Shown here: one piece after another, positions 54,557 to 63,094 of the stretch
How positions within the stretch are numbered: the stretch's first letter is position 1
Layout: each line of letters opens with the position of its first letter
DNA from: an uncultured Kiritimatiellota bacterium
GTDB lineage: Bacteria > Verrucomicrobiota > Kiritimatiellia > RFP12 > DVOR01
Assembly (NCBI GenBank): GCA_944391055.1
Contig: CALXSF010000004.1
Span: 33,374-97,373 of the forward strand
Direction: 5' to 3'
DNA: 64,000 nucleotides
Notes under the pieces: generated by a model
Database searches by the model: none
What the model was told of the DNA's origin: nothing
What the model saw: the letters and a program-made list of their open reading frames with translations, nothing else
Program-made: the position numbers and the translations under genes

Positions 54557-55309
54557 TCACCGCTCCGTCGCGCAAAGACGCAGCGCGTCGAACCCAAACC
54601 CCGCGGCATAAATCAGCACGCCCGCGCCCGTGACGCACCCGACCAGCGCGCGCACATCCACCACCCCGCCCGCGCAATCATAGACCACCGTCTGGAGCGG
54701 GAACCAAGGCCACTGCGCCACCGGCCCGGCGAACGCCGTCGACAGCGCCATCCACACCAGAGGCGGCGCCAGCAGACAAATCAGCAGCGAAAGCAAGAAC
54801 GTCGAGGCCGAGCTGCGCAGGAAGAGCGAGACGATCGTCCCCACCCCGCACCACAGCAACGCCTGCACCGCCAAGGCCATGACCGCCAGCGCGAAGCCGA
54901 GCCAAGACCCCGGCACCTGCGCGCCGACCGGCAGCAGCCAACGCTTCAGCACCCAGCACGAAAGCCCCATCCCCCCCACATACAGCATGCACAGCGACCA
55001 CGCCGCGAACACTTTGCCCAAGACCCACCACCGCGCCCGGATCGGCGTCGCGAACATCAGGCGCAGCATGCCGACCTCACGATCCTGCGTGAACCCCCGC
55101 GAGGCCGCGACCGCCGCCAGGAACGGCAAGCCGACGGACGTCGCCAAGCCCCACAGCGCCGGCAACGTCTCCGCCGTCCCCTCCGCCCGATACAGGAAAA
55201 CCACGAACAGTCCCCCCGCCCCCGCCAACGCCAGGAACAGCGGCGCCAGCCCGTGCACCGAGCGGATCAACTGAAAGGCCTCCCGCCTCAGGATCGTCCA
55301 AAACACCAT
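54557..55309 (-). CDS. ABC-2 type permease subunit
   Basis: 250 residues with about six membrane segments and the EVGMLRLMFATPIRARWWVLGK coupling segment typical of ABC-2 permeases (GldF/NatB-like). Together with the ATPase 3 bases upstream it forms a simple exporter of unknown substrate. A GldG-like partner, usual in gliding-type systems, is not present. Confidence 0.85.
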   Translation of the reverse strand: MVFWTILRREAFQLIRSVHGLAPLFLALAGAGGLFVVFLYRAEGTAETLPALWGLATSVGLPFLAAVAASRGFTQDREVGMLRLMFATPIRARWWVLGKVFAAWSLCMLYVGGMGLSCWVLKRWLLPVGAQVPGSWLGFALAVMALAVQALLWCGVGTIVSLFLRSSASTFLLSLLICLLAPPLVWMALSTAFAGPVAQWPWFPLQTVVYDCAGGVVDVRALVGCVTGAGVLIYAAGFGFDALRLCATER

Positions 55310-55312
55310 CGC

Positions 55313-56044
55313 TCAGGCCCTCTCCTTCCGTGCCGGATCCGACGCCGCCAACAGACGCGCCAACGCCGACGGCGCGTCCAACGCCGCCTCCGTCAGCCGC
55401 CCCTTTTCGACCAGCGCGAAACGCCCGCAGCAGGCCGCCAGCATCTGCGGGTCATGCCCGCTGATCAGCACATGGGCCTTGGCCGCCACCTCACGGATCA
55501 CCTCCGCGAACTCCGCCCGCAGCGTCGCGTCGATCCCCGCGAAAGGATCGTCCAGCACCAACACGGAGGGCAGCGTCAGCAACGCCTCCGCCAAGGCCAC
55601 CCGGCGCCGCATCCCCAGCGACAGCGTCCCGATCGTCCGCTTCTGCACCCCGCCCAGCCCGCACCGCCGGATGGCCTCGCGCACGCGCCCCCGAACGCGC
55701 ATGAAGCCAACGCCCTTCAGCGTCGCCCGGAACCGAAGGTAGGTCTTCACCCGCATCTCCCCATAGACCGGCGCCAATTCGGTCAGATACCCCACATGCC
55801 GCCGATAACCGATGCCGGAGTCCGAGCGGAAACGCCGCGTCCGCCCGGCCAAATCCGTGAGCGCCAACGTCACGCTCCCGGCCTGCGGCACCAACGCCGC
55901 CGCGACCAAACCCAAAAGCGTGCTCTTGCCGGCGCCGTTGGCCCCCACCACGCCCACGACCTCCCCGGGCGTCACGCGCAAGGTCGCCCCCGCGATGCCG
56001 CGCCCGGCGGCGTACTGAAAGGTCGCGTCGCTCAGCGTTAGCAC
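55313..56044 (-). CDS. ABC transporter ATP-binding protein
   Basis: 243 residues. Walker A GANGAGKST, signature LSLGMRRR, Walker B VLVLDDPFAGID and the H-loop in ISGHD are all present. GldA/CcmA-like type. It pairs with the ABC-2 permease directly downstream; substrate not predictable. Three bases after the threonine dehydratase stop. Confidence 0.93.
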   Translation of the reverse strand: MLTLSDATFQYAAGRGIAGATLRVTPGEVVGVVGANGAGKSTLLGLVAAALVPQAGSVTLALTDLAGRTRRFRSDSGIGYRRHVGYLTELAPVYGEMRVKTYLRFRATLKGVGFMRVRGRVREAIRRCGLGGVQKRTIGTLSLGMRRRVALAEALLTLPSVLVLDDPFAGIDATLRAEFAEVIREVAAKAHVLISGHDPQMLAACCGRFALVEKGRLTEAALDAPSALARLLAASDPARKERA

Positions 56045-56047
56045 CGC

Positions 56048-57262
56048 TCACTCCCTCAACAGATGATAGCCGGCCGCCTCCAACGCGCCGTGGATCTCGC
56101 CGATTTGCGTGAAGTCGCGCGTCTCCAGCTCCAGATTCAGCACGCAGCTCGCCAACGCCGTGTCCACCCCCGACGGCCCATAGCTCACGTTGATCACGTT
56201 GCCGCCGCACTTCGAGACGATGCCCGCCACGATGGCGAGCTGCCCCGGCTTGTCCGGCAGCGACAGCTTCAGGCTTGTCCGCCGACCGCTCGCCAGCAAG
56301 CCGCGGTAAATCACCCTGCTCAGGATGTTCACGTCGATGTTGCCGCCGGAAAGCAGGCAGCAGACCTTCTTGCCGTGCAATCCCGGCACCTTGTCGTAAA
56401 CCATCGCCGCCACCGAGACCGCCCCCGCGCCCTCGCACACCAGCTTCCGCTGCTCGATGAGGAAGAGCACCGCCGCCGCGATCTCGTCCTCCGACACCGT
56501 CACGATGCCGTCCACGTAACGGTTCACCAGCTCAAAGGTCAGATCCCCGGGATGCTTCACGGCGATGCCGTCGGCGAAGGTGTTGGCCGTCGAAAGCGTC
56601 AGCTTGTCCTGCGCCTCGATCGAGCGCTTCATGCTCGGCGCCTCCGCCGCTTGGACGCCATAGACCTTGCAGTCCGGCTTCAGGTGCTTGATGGCATAGG
56701 CCACGCCCGAGATGAGCCCGCCGCCGCCGATCGGCACCAGCACGGCCTCCACGTCCGGCAGCTGCTCCAAAATCTCCAGCCCCAACGTCCCCTGCCCCGC
56801 GATGACGTCCGGGTCGTCGAAGGGATGGACAAAGGTCATCCCCTCCTCCCGGCACAGCTTCTCCGCGTAGGCGCTCGCGTCGTCATAAGTCCCCGGCACC
56901 AGGCGGACCTCCGCGCCGTAGCTCTTCGTCGCCTCGATCTTGGCGATCGGCGCGATGTCCGGCATGCAGATCACCGCCCGCGCCTTGCGGCGCTGGGCGC
57001 CCAACGCCACCCCCTGCGCATGGTTGCCCGCGCTGCAGGCGATGACCCCGCGCCCCAGCTCCTCCGCCGTCAGCTTCGAGATCTTGTAGTACGCCCCACG
57101 CACCTTGAACGAGCCCGTCACCTGCAGATTCTCGGTCTTCAGCCAAACCTGCGCGTTGGTCGACAGCTTCGGCGCGAAAATCATGTCCGTCTTCCGCGCG
57201 ACCTCCCGCAGAACCTCGGCCGCGTGGCGGATATTCTCAATCGTCAACTTAGACTTAGACAT
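56048..57262 (-). CDS. Threonine ammonia-lyase with C-terminal ACT domain
   Basis: 404 residues. The PLP-binding Lys is in TGSFKVRGA and the phosphate loop is SAGNHAQG and GGGGLISG; an ACT-like regulatory domain (SLKLSLPDKPGQL, about 325-404) ends the protein. It deaminates threonine, and probably serine, to the 2-keto acid via 2-aminoacrylate-type intermediates. The arrangement is of the shorter TdcB/IlvA-like form with one ACT. ridA, which clears such intermediates, is in the same operon. ATG 57262 starts just before the family N-terminus. Confidence 0.92.
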   Translation of the reverse strand: MSKSKLTIENIRHAAEVLREVARKTDMIFAPKLSTNAQVWLKTENLQVTGSFKVRGAYYKISKLTAEELGRGVIACSAGNHAQGVALGAQRRKARAVICMPDIAPIAKIEATKSYGAEVRLVPGTYDDASAYAEKLCREEGMTFVHPFDDPDVIAGQGTLGLEILEQLPDVEAVLVPIGGGGLISGVAYAIKHLKPDCKVYGVQAAEAPSMKRSIEAQDKLTLSTANTFADGIAVKHPGDLTFELVNRYVDGIVTVSEDEIAAAVLFLIEQRKLVCEGAGAVSVAAMVYDKVPGLHGKKVCCLLSGGNIDVNILSRVIYRGLLASGRRTSLKLSLPDKPGQLAIVAGIVSKCGGNVINVSYGPSGVDTALASCVLNLELETRDFTQIGEIHGALEAAGYHLLRE

Positions 57263-57291
57263 GGCGGCGTACCTTCCTTCACTTCCCTCAC

Positions 57292-57302
57292 AGTATAGCA
57301 CA
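57292..57302 (-). promoter_or_regulatory. Extended -10 box of the 11-gene operon
   Basis: On the minus strand TGTGC (57298-57302) directly precedes TATACT (57292-57297), 30 bases before the dehydratase ATG. It would drive all genes down to the terminator at 49324-49363. Confidence 0.6.
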
Positions 57303-57313
57303 TTCCCGCGCGG

Positions 57314-58882
57314 TCAATGCGCGCGGGCCCTGCGGCGGCGCAGGGGGAGGTCGTCGAGCACCTCACGGAGCGCCTGGGGGACGAACCATCCTGCCAACGG
57401 CAGATAAAGCGCGCCGCCGACGGCGACGGCGAGCGGGACGGAAAGGAAAAGCGGGCACCCGACCGCCCCCAGCCACCCATGAAGCGCCCGGACGGCGGCC
57501 GCCATGACGCCCGCGGCCAGCAAGGCGCGCAGGGCGGTGGAAAGCAGGCCCGAGAGATCCGGGCGGAACCCGCGGCGGATGAGGATCGCCACCAGGATCC
57601 CCGTGTTGGCGAAGGAGTTGAGCACCGTGCTCACCGCGATGCCCACGTGCCGCCACCCCTCGGGCAGGAACAGCACGGAGAGCAGGTTGAGCGCGAAGTT
57701 GCCCAGCACGCACCAGGCCGCAACCATGACGGGCGTGCGCAGATCCTTGTGGGCGTAAAAGACGGGGATGACGGTCTTGGCGGAGGAGAAGGCGATGAGC
57801 CCAAGCGCATAGGCGGCCACCGCGCGGGCGGTCCAGACCGTGGACTGCGCGTCGAAGGCGCCGCGCTCGTAGAGCAGCGAGACCGTGGGCGCGGCCAGCG
57901 CCATCAGCCCCAGCGCCATCGGCGCCATGATGACGAACAGATTGCGCAACGACCGCTCCAAGGTCGCCACCAACGCGGCGCGGTCGGCCTCCGCCGCCTG
58001 CCGGCTGTACGTGGGCAGGAGCACGGTGGCGAAGGCCGTGCCGAAAAGCCCGAGGGGCAGATAGATGATCCGGTCGGCATACTCCAGCGCGGAAGGCGCC
58101 CAGGCCGCCCCGTAGAAGGCGAGCCACCCATCCACGCAGATGTTCACCTGCGCCAAGGCGATGCCCAGCGAGGCCGGCCCCATCTGCAACAGCACCTGCC
58201 GCACATGGGGCGAGGCGCGCCACCCCGTGAAGGAGAGGCGCAGATGGAACCCCACCCGCCGCAGCTCCGGGAGCTGAAAGACGATTTGGGCGAACCCCGC
58301 GAGCAGGATGCCCCAGCAGACCGTCCCGATCCGCCAGTACCCCTCCGCCGGCAGAAACGGGCAGACGCCGACGAGGGCCGCGATCCAGAACAGGTTGAGG
58401 ATGACGGGCGTCAGCGAGGGGATGGCGAAACGATCGTGCACGTTCAGGGTCGCCGAGACGATGGCCGCCACACAGATCAGGAGGGCATACGGCAGCATGA
58501 TGCGCGTCAGCGGCATGGCCTCCGCCCAGCGCGAGTCGGGCGCGCACCCCCACTCCACCGCGTAGGTCGCCAGCACGCCAAGCCCCACCAACAGCCCCAG
58601 CGCGCAGACCAGCAGCCCCAGGATGCGCGCCAGGAAACGTTGCGCGCGCGCCCGCCCCTCCGTCCGCTCGATCTCCGCGAAGACCGGCACGAAGGCCGCG
58701 CCCAGCGCGCCCTCGCCGAAGAGCCGCCGAAACAGGTTGGGGATGCGGAAGGCGATGACGAAGGCGCTCTGAAGCGTCCCCGTCCCGAAGAAGTGGGCCA
58801 TGAGGATCTCGCGCGCCAGCCCGAAGACGCGGCTGACCGCGGTCATCGCGCTGACCACGCCCACCTTGCGCAGCAGGCTCAC
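57314..58882 (-). CDS. murJ: Lipid II flippase MurJ/MviN
   Basis: 522 residues with about 14 membrane segments. The N-terminal SAMTAVSRVFGLAREILMAHFFG and RIPNLFRRLFGEGALGAAFVP are characteristic. It moves lipid II across the inner membrane for peptidoglycan synthesis. It is the last gene of the purF-lpxK-murJ unit, 21 bases after lpxK. Confidence 0.95.
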   Translation of the reverse strand: MSLLRKVGVVSAMTAVSRVFGLAREILMAHFFGTGTLQSAFVIAFRIPNLFRRLFGEGALGAAFVPVFAEIERTEGRARAQRFLARILGLLVCALGLLVGLGVLATYAVEWGCAPDSRWAEAMPLTRIMLPYALLICVAAIVSATLNVHDRFAIPSLTPVILNLFWIAALVGVCPFLPAEGYWRIGTVCWGILLAGFAQIVFQLPELRRVGFHLRLSFTGWRASPHVRQVLLQMGPASLGIALAQVNICVDGWLAFYGAAWAPSALEYADRIIYLPLGLFGTAFATVLLPTYSRQAAEADRAALVATLERSLRNLFVIMAPMALGLMALAAPTVSLLYERGAFDAQSTVWTARAVAAYALGLIAFSSAKTVIPVFYAHKDLRTPVMVAAWCVLGNFALNLLSVLFLPEGWRHVGIAVSTVLNSFANTGILVAILIRRGFRPDLSGLLSTALRALLAAGVMAAAVRALHGWLGAVGCPLFLSVPLAVAVGGALYLPLAGWFVPQALREVLDDLPLRRRRARAH

Positions 58883-58903
58883 GCCGCCGCCTCCGCCGCG
58901 CGC

Positions 58904-60103
58904 TCAGCGCCCGTCATCGGCGGCCCTCGGCTTGGGCTTGAAGCAAATGTGGCGGACGGCCTCGTGGAAGTTCTCGGCGCCCCGGAGGATCTCGATCTCG
59001 ATGCGCAGGTAATAGACCGGCACCGCCACCGAGGCCAGGCGCGGGAAGCGCACGGCATCCTTCTCCGTGGTGATCACCGCGTCGCACCCCAGGTCGGCGG
59101 CGCGGTTGACCACGTTGATGACCTCCTGCGTGGCGTAACGGTGGTGGTCGGCGTAGCGCACGCACTCCACCAGCTCCGCGCCATAACCGCGCAGGAAGCC
59201 CTCGAAGCTCTGCGGCACGGCGATGCCCGAGAGCGCGAGCACCTTCTTGCCGGCCAGCCACGCGAGGTCGCGGTTCGCCTTGCCATAGACGTTCTTGAGC
59301 CGCTTGGGCGCGTGGCGGCACTCGATGATCTCGGCGTGGTTGTTCAGCCTGCGGATCTTGGCGCGGAGCGCCGCCGAGTCGCCGTCGCTCTTGGTGATGA
59401 AGATGAAGTCCGCCCGGCGGAGGTTCTGGACGCCCTCGCGCAAGACGCCGCGCGGCAGCAGGTGGCCGTTGCCGAAGGGGTTGGTCTTGTCCACCAGCAC
59501 GATGTCGTGCGAATGGCGGAAGCGCTGGTACTGGAAGCCATCGTCGAGCACCAGCGTGTCGCACCCGAACTTGCGGATGGCGTAGCGGCCAGACTTCACG
59601 CGGTTGCGGTCCACCAGCACCACCACCCCCGGCAGGTTCGAGGCCAGCATGTAGGGCTCGTCGCCGCCCGTCTCGGAATCCAGCAACACGTGGCGCCCGT
59701 CGCTCACCACCAGCGGCGGCTCGATCGTGTCGCTGAAAAGACGCTGGAGGAACGGCTTCTCCTTGCGCCGGTACCCACGCGACAGGATGGCCACCTTGCG
59801 CCCCTCCTTCGTCAGCTCCCGCGCGAAGATCTCCACCACCGGCGTCTTGCCCGTGCCGCCGGCCGTCACGTTGCCCACGCTGATCACCTGGCACCCCAGC
59901 GGCCACCGGCGCAGCACCCCGATCCGGAAGAACCACATCCGCAGCCACACGGCGGCGCCGTAAATCTTGGAGATCCCCATCAGCAGGGCGAGCAACGCCC
60001 GCGGCCAGAACTCCCTCACCCGCCTGTCCGCGCCCTCCTGCTGGATCAGCGGGATGACGTAACTCTCCAGGCGCTCGATCAGCCTCACTCGGCTCCGCGC
60101 CAC
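58904..60103 (-). CDS. lpxK: Tetraacyldisaccharide 4'-kinase
   Basis: 399 residues. An N-terminal membrane-associated helix ([19 protein letters not shown]) is followed by the P-loop GGTGKT (82-87), [16 protein letters not shown] and LVLDDGFQ. It phosphorylates the lipid A disaccharide precursor. It is longer than E. coli LpxK (~330) by a C-terminal extension. Three bases after the purF-like gene. Confidence 0.95.
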   Translation of the reverse strand: MARSRVRLIERLESYVIPLIQQEGADRRVREFWPRALLALLMGISKIYGAAVWLRMWFFRIGVLRRWPLGCQVISVGNVTAGGTGKTPVVEIFARELTKEGRKVAILSRGYRRKEKPFLQRLFSDTIEPPLVVSDGRHVLLDSETGGDEPYMLASNLPGVVVLVDRNRVKSGRYAIRKFGCDTLVLDDGFQYQRFRHSHDIVLVDKTNPFGNGHLLPRGVLREGVQNLRRADFIFITKSDGDSAALRAKIRRLNNHAEIIECRHAPKRLKNVYGKANRDLAWLAGKKVLALSGIAVPQSFEGFLRGYGAELVECVRYADHHRYATQEVINVVNRAADLGCDAVITTEKDAVRFPRLASVAVPVYYLRIEIEILRGAENFHEAVRHICFKPKPRAADDGR

Positions 60104-60106
60104 CGC

Positions 60107-61594
60107 TCACTTCCTTTCCATCGCGCAGCGGTCGCCGCAGAGCGCGCACCGCCCCTTGCACCCGCCGCGGCCGCCGAGGGAGATGTCCTCGCCCGTCCAG
60201 CAATACGTGCAGATCCTGGGCCCGATGCCGATGGATTTCTCCACGTCCTCCACCCGCTGGAAGGCCAGGCTCGTCATGCCCAGGCGGCGGCGCATCTCCT
60301 CCACCATCCGTTTGTACGGCTCGCCGTCCGGGTCGCGGTAGCGCCGGATGTCCGCCTCCGGCCCCTCCAACTCCAGGATGATGCGCCGCGTGATCAGGTC
60401 CATCACGCTCTCCGTCCGCGAGAAGGTCAGGAACTTGCACTTGTAAAGCAGCGGCGGGCACGCGATGCGTACGTGCACCTCCTCCGCCCCCGCCTTGTAC
60501 AGCCGCCCCACCTGGTTGCGCAACTGCGTCCCGCGGACGATCGAGTCGTCGCAGAAGATCAGCCGCTTCCCTTCGATCAGCTCCGGCACCGGCAGCAGCT
60601 TCATGTTCGCGATCTTCTGGCGCAGGCTCTGATCCGGCGGCATGAAGCTCCGCGGCCAGGTCGGCGTGTACTTCACGAACGGCCGCGCGTAGCGGATGCC
60701 GCTCTTGAAGGCATAGCCCAGCGCGTGCGCCACCCCCGAATCCGGGATGCCCGCCACGTGGTCGGCCTCCACCGGCTCGCGCTGCGACAGCAGCGCCCCG
60801 CTCCGGTAGCGCGTCCGCTCCACCCCGACCCCCTCGTAGGTGCTCGCCGGGTAACCGTAGTAGACGTAAAGGAAGGCGCAGATCGCCGACTCCTCCCGCC
60901 CCTCCGCCACCGTCCGCACCCCGTCCAGCGAAATGGCCACGATCTCCCCCGCGCGCAGATCCCGCGTCCGCCGGTAGCCCAGGTTCGGGAAGGCCGCCGT
61001 CTCCATTGTCACCGCGAAGGCGCCCTCCTCCTTCTCGCCCAGCACGATCGGCGTCCGCCCGAAACGATCCCGCGCCGCGTACAGCACGCCCCGCTCCGAA
61101 AGCAGCAGCAGCGAGCACGAGCCCTCCACCCGGCTCTGCGCGTAGGCCAGCCCCTCCTCGAAGGAATCCCGCGTGTTGATCAGCATCGCCAGCACCTCGA
61201 GGGTGTTGATGGCGCTGTCCTTGCCCAGCTCGCAGAAATGCGTCCGCCGATCCCGCACCAGCTCGTCCACGATCTCCTGCAGGTTCGTCACCAGCCCCAC
61301 GAACGCCAGCGCGAACATCCCCAGGTGCGACCGCACCAGCACCGGCTGGTCGTCCTGGTCGCTGATCACCCCCAGCGCATAATTCGGGTTCAGCCCCGCG
61401 AACCGCTTCGCCGCCCCCTCGAAGCGCGTCCGGAACTGCGCGTTCTGGATGTTATGGATGGAGCGATGGAAGGCGTTGCCCGCGTAGACCACGATCCCGC
61501 CCCGCACCGTCCCCATGTGCGAATGGTAGTCCGTCCCAAAGTACACGTCCGGCACGCAGCCCTGCTGTGCCACGACGCCAAAAAATCCGCCCAT
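60107..61594 (-). CDS. Amidophosphoribosyltransferase-like protein lacking the N-terminal nucleophile Cys
   Basis: 495 residues of PurF architecture: class II glutamine amidotransferase domain, then a phosphoribosyltransferase domain with CDDSIVRGTQ. The mature N-terminus, which in PurF begins with the catalytic Cys (MCGI), here reads MGGFFG, with the first Cys at residue 13. The C-terminus has a cluster CTYCW, GCKGRCALCGDRC that could bind metal. PurF paralogs starting MGGFFG are known to me from Bacteroidota. It could use ammonia directly or have another role. The start at 61594 fits the domain; no upstream MCG alternative is seen. Confidence 0.88.
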   Translation of the reverse strand: MGGFFGVVAQQGCVPDVYFGTDYHSHMGTVRGGIVVYAGNAFHRSIHNIQNAQFRTRFEGAAKRFAGLNPNYALGVISDQDDQPVLVRSHLGMFALAFVGLVTNLQEIVDELVRDRRTHFCELGKDSAINTLEVLAMLINTRDSFEEGLAYAQSRVEGSCSLLLLSERGVLYAARDRFGRTPIVLGEKEEGAFAVTMETAAFPNLGYRRTRDLRAGEIVAISLDGVRTVAEGREESAICAFLYVYYGYPASTYEGVGVERTRYRSGALLSQREPVEADHVAGIPDSGVAHALGYAFKSGIRYARPFVKYTPTWPRSFMPPDQSLRQKIANMKLLPVPELIEGKRLIFCDDSIVRGTQLRNQVGRLYKAGAEEVHVRIACPPLLYKCKFLTFSRTESVMDLITRRIILELEGPEADIRRYRDPDGEPYKRMVEEMRRRLGMTSLAFQRVEDVEKSIGIGPRICTYCWTGEDISLGGRGGCKGRCALCGDRCAMERK

Positions 61595-61635
61595 ACGCTT
61601 GCCTCACTTCCAAGGTTGACCGAAAGAATACGCCA

Positions 61636-61646
61636 ATCTTACCACA
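61636..61646 (-). promoter_or_regulatory. Extended -10 box of the purF-like/lpxK/murJ operon
   Basis: On the minus strand TGTGG (61642-61646) directly precedes TAAGAT (61636-61641), about 40 bases before the ATG. Confidence 0.55.
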
Positions 61647-61693
61647 AACGCGCCCCGCCCGCGACCCGGGCCCGGCGTCCCCCGACCCGAGAG

Positions 61694-61750
61694 ACGGCGT
61701 ATCTCAAGGCGAGATACGCCGTGTTCCGAGAAACGAGGCCCGCAAACACG
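61694..61750. repeat. Intergenic hairpin followed by the conserved 16-mer (copy 2)
   Basis: ACGGCGTATCTC (61694-61705) pairs perfectly over 12 bp with GAGATACGCCGT (61711-61722). GAGGCCCGCAAACACG follows at 61735-61750, identical to 5313-5328. The hairpin sequence differs from copy 1, but the arrangement is the same. It lies in the 238-base gap between two leftward genes, which otherwise holds only the purF-like promoter. Confidence 0.6.
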
Positions 61751-61832
61751 CCAAAACGAAGCCGCCGCCCCTGCCCCTCCAAGCGGGGGGCGAGGGCAGC
61801 GGGGAAGGCGGGGCGGCGGCGCCGCCGCGCGC

Positions 61833-62948
61833 TCAGAGGGTGTGGAGGGTGTAGGCCTGCGTGCCCAGGCCGATCGCCTCGGCGTGCTCCAGGCAGGCCC
61901 GCCAGTCCGTCGCGGGCGAGACCGTCCCGAAATGGTCGGCGTGGCGCTCGCGGGCCCGGCCCAGGATGGAGTCGGCGACGGGCGTCTGGCGGTTCACCGC
62001 GTCGGCGCACGCCCGGTCGATGGCCACGGGGTCGAAGGAGGCGAACATCCCCACGTCCGGCACGATCGGCACGTCGTTCTCCGCGTGGCAGTCGCAGAAG
62101 GGCGAGACGTCGATCGCCAGGCTGACGTGGAAGTGGGGGCGGCCGTGCAGCACCGCCAGCGCGTACTCCGCCATCTTGCGGTTGAGGACCTCGTTGGCCG
62201 CGCCGTAGTCGGGCGTGATGGCGTCCATCGGGCAGACGCCGATGCAGCGCCCGCAGCCGACGCACTTGGCGTGGTCGATCGTCGCCTTACCCGCCTGCAC
62301 CTGCGGGGCGTCGTGCGCGCAGATCTTGACGCAGCGCCCGCAGCCGACGCACTTGACGTGGTCGACGGTCGGCTTGCCGGCCGCGTGCATCTCCATCTTG
62401 CCCGCGCGGCTGCCGCAGCCCATGCCGATGTTCTTGATGGCCCCGCCGAAGCCGGTGCACTCGTGCCCCTTGAAATGGTTGAGCGAAATGACAACGTCCG
62501 CGTCCATCACCGCGCGGCCGATCTTCGCGGCCTTCACGTAGCGCCCGCCCGGCACGGGCACCTCCACGTCGTCCGTCCCCTTCAGGCCGTCGGCGATGAG
62601 GGTGTGGACCCCCGTGACGAAGGGGTTGTAGCCGTTCTGGTAGGCCGAGTCGAGATGGTCGAGGGCGTTCTTGCGCCCGCCGACGTAGAGGGTGTTGCAG
62701 TCGGTGACGAAGGGCTTGCCGCCCAGTTCCTTGACCAGGTCGCAGACCGTGCGCGCGTAGTTCGCCCGCAGGAAGGCCAGGTTGCCCGGCTCGCCGAAGT
62801 GCAGTTTCACGGCCACGAAGCGGCCCTTGAGGTCGAGGCGGCCGAAGCCGGCCTTCAGCATGAGTTTGCGCAGTTTCGTCTGCAGGCTGTCACCCATCGC
62901 CACGGTGTGCATGTCGGTGAACCAGACATCGGCGGGTTGCGAATTCAT
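61833..62948 (-). CDS. DUF362 domain protein with two [4Fe-4S] ferredoxin motifs
   Basis: 371 residues. The DUF362 domain covers the N- and C-terminal parts (VAVKLHFGEPGN, ISLNHFKGHECTGFGGAIKNIGMG), with an inserted 2x[4Fe-4S] ferredoxin segment, CVGCGRCVKIC and CVGCGRCIGVC (about 200-245). Such proteins are common in anaerobes; function is not established. No signal peptide. ATG 62948 has AAAGGAGAG upstream and a consensus promoter. Confidence 0.9.
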   Translation of the reverse strand: MNSQPADVWFTDMHTVAMGDSLQTKLRKLMLKAGFGRLDLKGRFVAVKLHFGEPGNLAFLRANYARTVCDLVKELGGKPFVTDCNTLYVGGRKNALDHLDSAYQNGYNPFVTGVHTLIADGLKGTDDVEVPVPGGRYVKAAKIGRAVMDADVVISLNHFKGHECTGFGGAIKNIGMGCGSRAGKMEMHAAGKPTVDHVKCVGCGRCVKICAHDAPQVQAGKATIDHAKCVGCGRCIGVCPMDAITPDYGAANEVLNRKMAEYALAVLHGRPHFHVSLAIDVSPFCDCHAENDVPIVPDVGMFASFDPVAIDRACADAVNRQTPVADSILGRARERHADHFGTVSPATDWRACLEHAEAIGLGTQAYTLHTL

Positions 62949-62972
62949 CTCTCTCCTTTTGGTTTACCCAGC

Positions 62973-63001
62973 AGTGTAACACGCCCCCCGCGCCCCGTCA
63001 A
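62973..63001 (-). promoter_or_regulatory. Sigma70-type promoter of the DUF362 gene
   Basis: TTGACG (62996-63001) and TACACT (62973-62978) on the minus strand with a 17-base spacer; start about 18 bases before the ATG. Confidence 0.8.
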
Positions 63002-63030
63002 ACCCATTGGGGCGCCCCCCAAGGGGCACA

Positions 63031-63069
63031 TCGCAAACACGTTGCTAAATGAGGCCATATCGTTTGCGA
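63031..63069. promoter_or_regulatory. Inverted repeat in the DUF362/U32 divergent promoter region
   Basis: TCGCAAAC (63031-63038) and GTTTGCGA (63062-63069) are 8-base perfect inverted arms, 23 bases apart. They sit upstream of both divergent promoters and could be a regulator site. No regulator gene is near. Confidence 0.4.
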
Positions 63070-63076
63070 CGTGTCG

Positions 63077-63087
63077 TGTGCTAGAAT
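63077..63087 (+). promoter_or_regulatory. Extended -10 close to the U32 peptidase ATG
   Basis: TGTGC (63077-63081) directly precedes TAGAAT (63082-63087); the ATG is at 63095, 7 bases later. A leaderless or near-leaderless transcript is expected. Confidence 0.6.
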
Positions 63088-63094
63088 GGGGGCC

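Noticed and set aside
57317..62125. A 1602-codon open frame on the + strand, and other very long opposite-strand frames (for example 92-2014, 5356-6822, 27195-29189, 33930-36878)
   Set aside because: They lie antisense to recognisable genes and their translations are low-complexity Arg/Gly/Asp/His-rich products of GC-rich third positions, with no family features.
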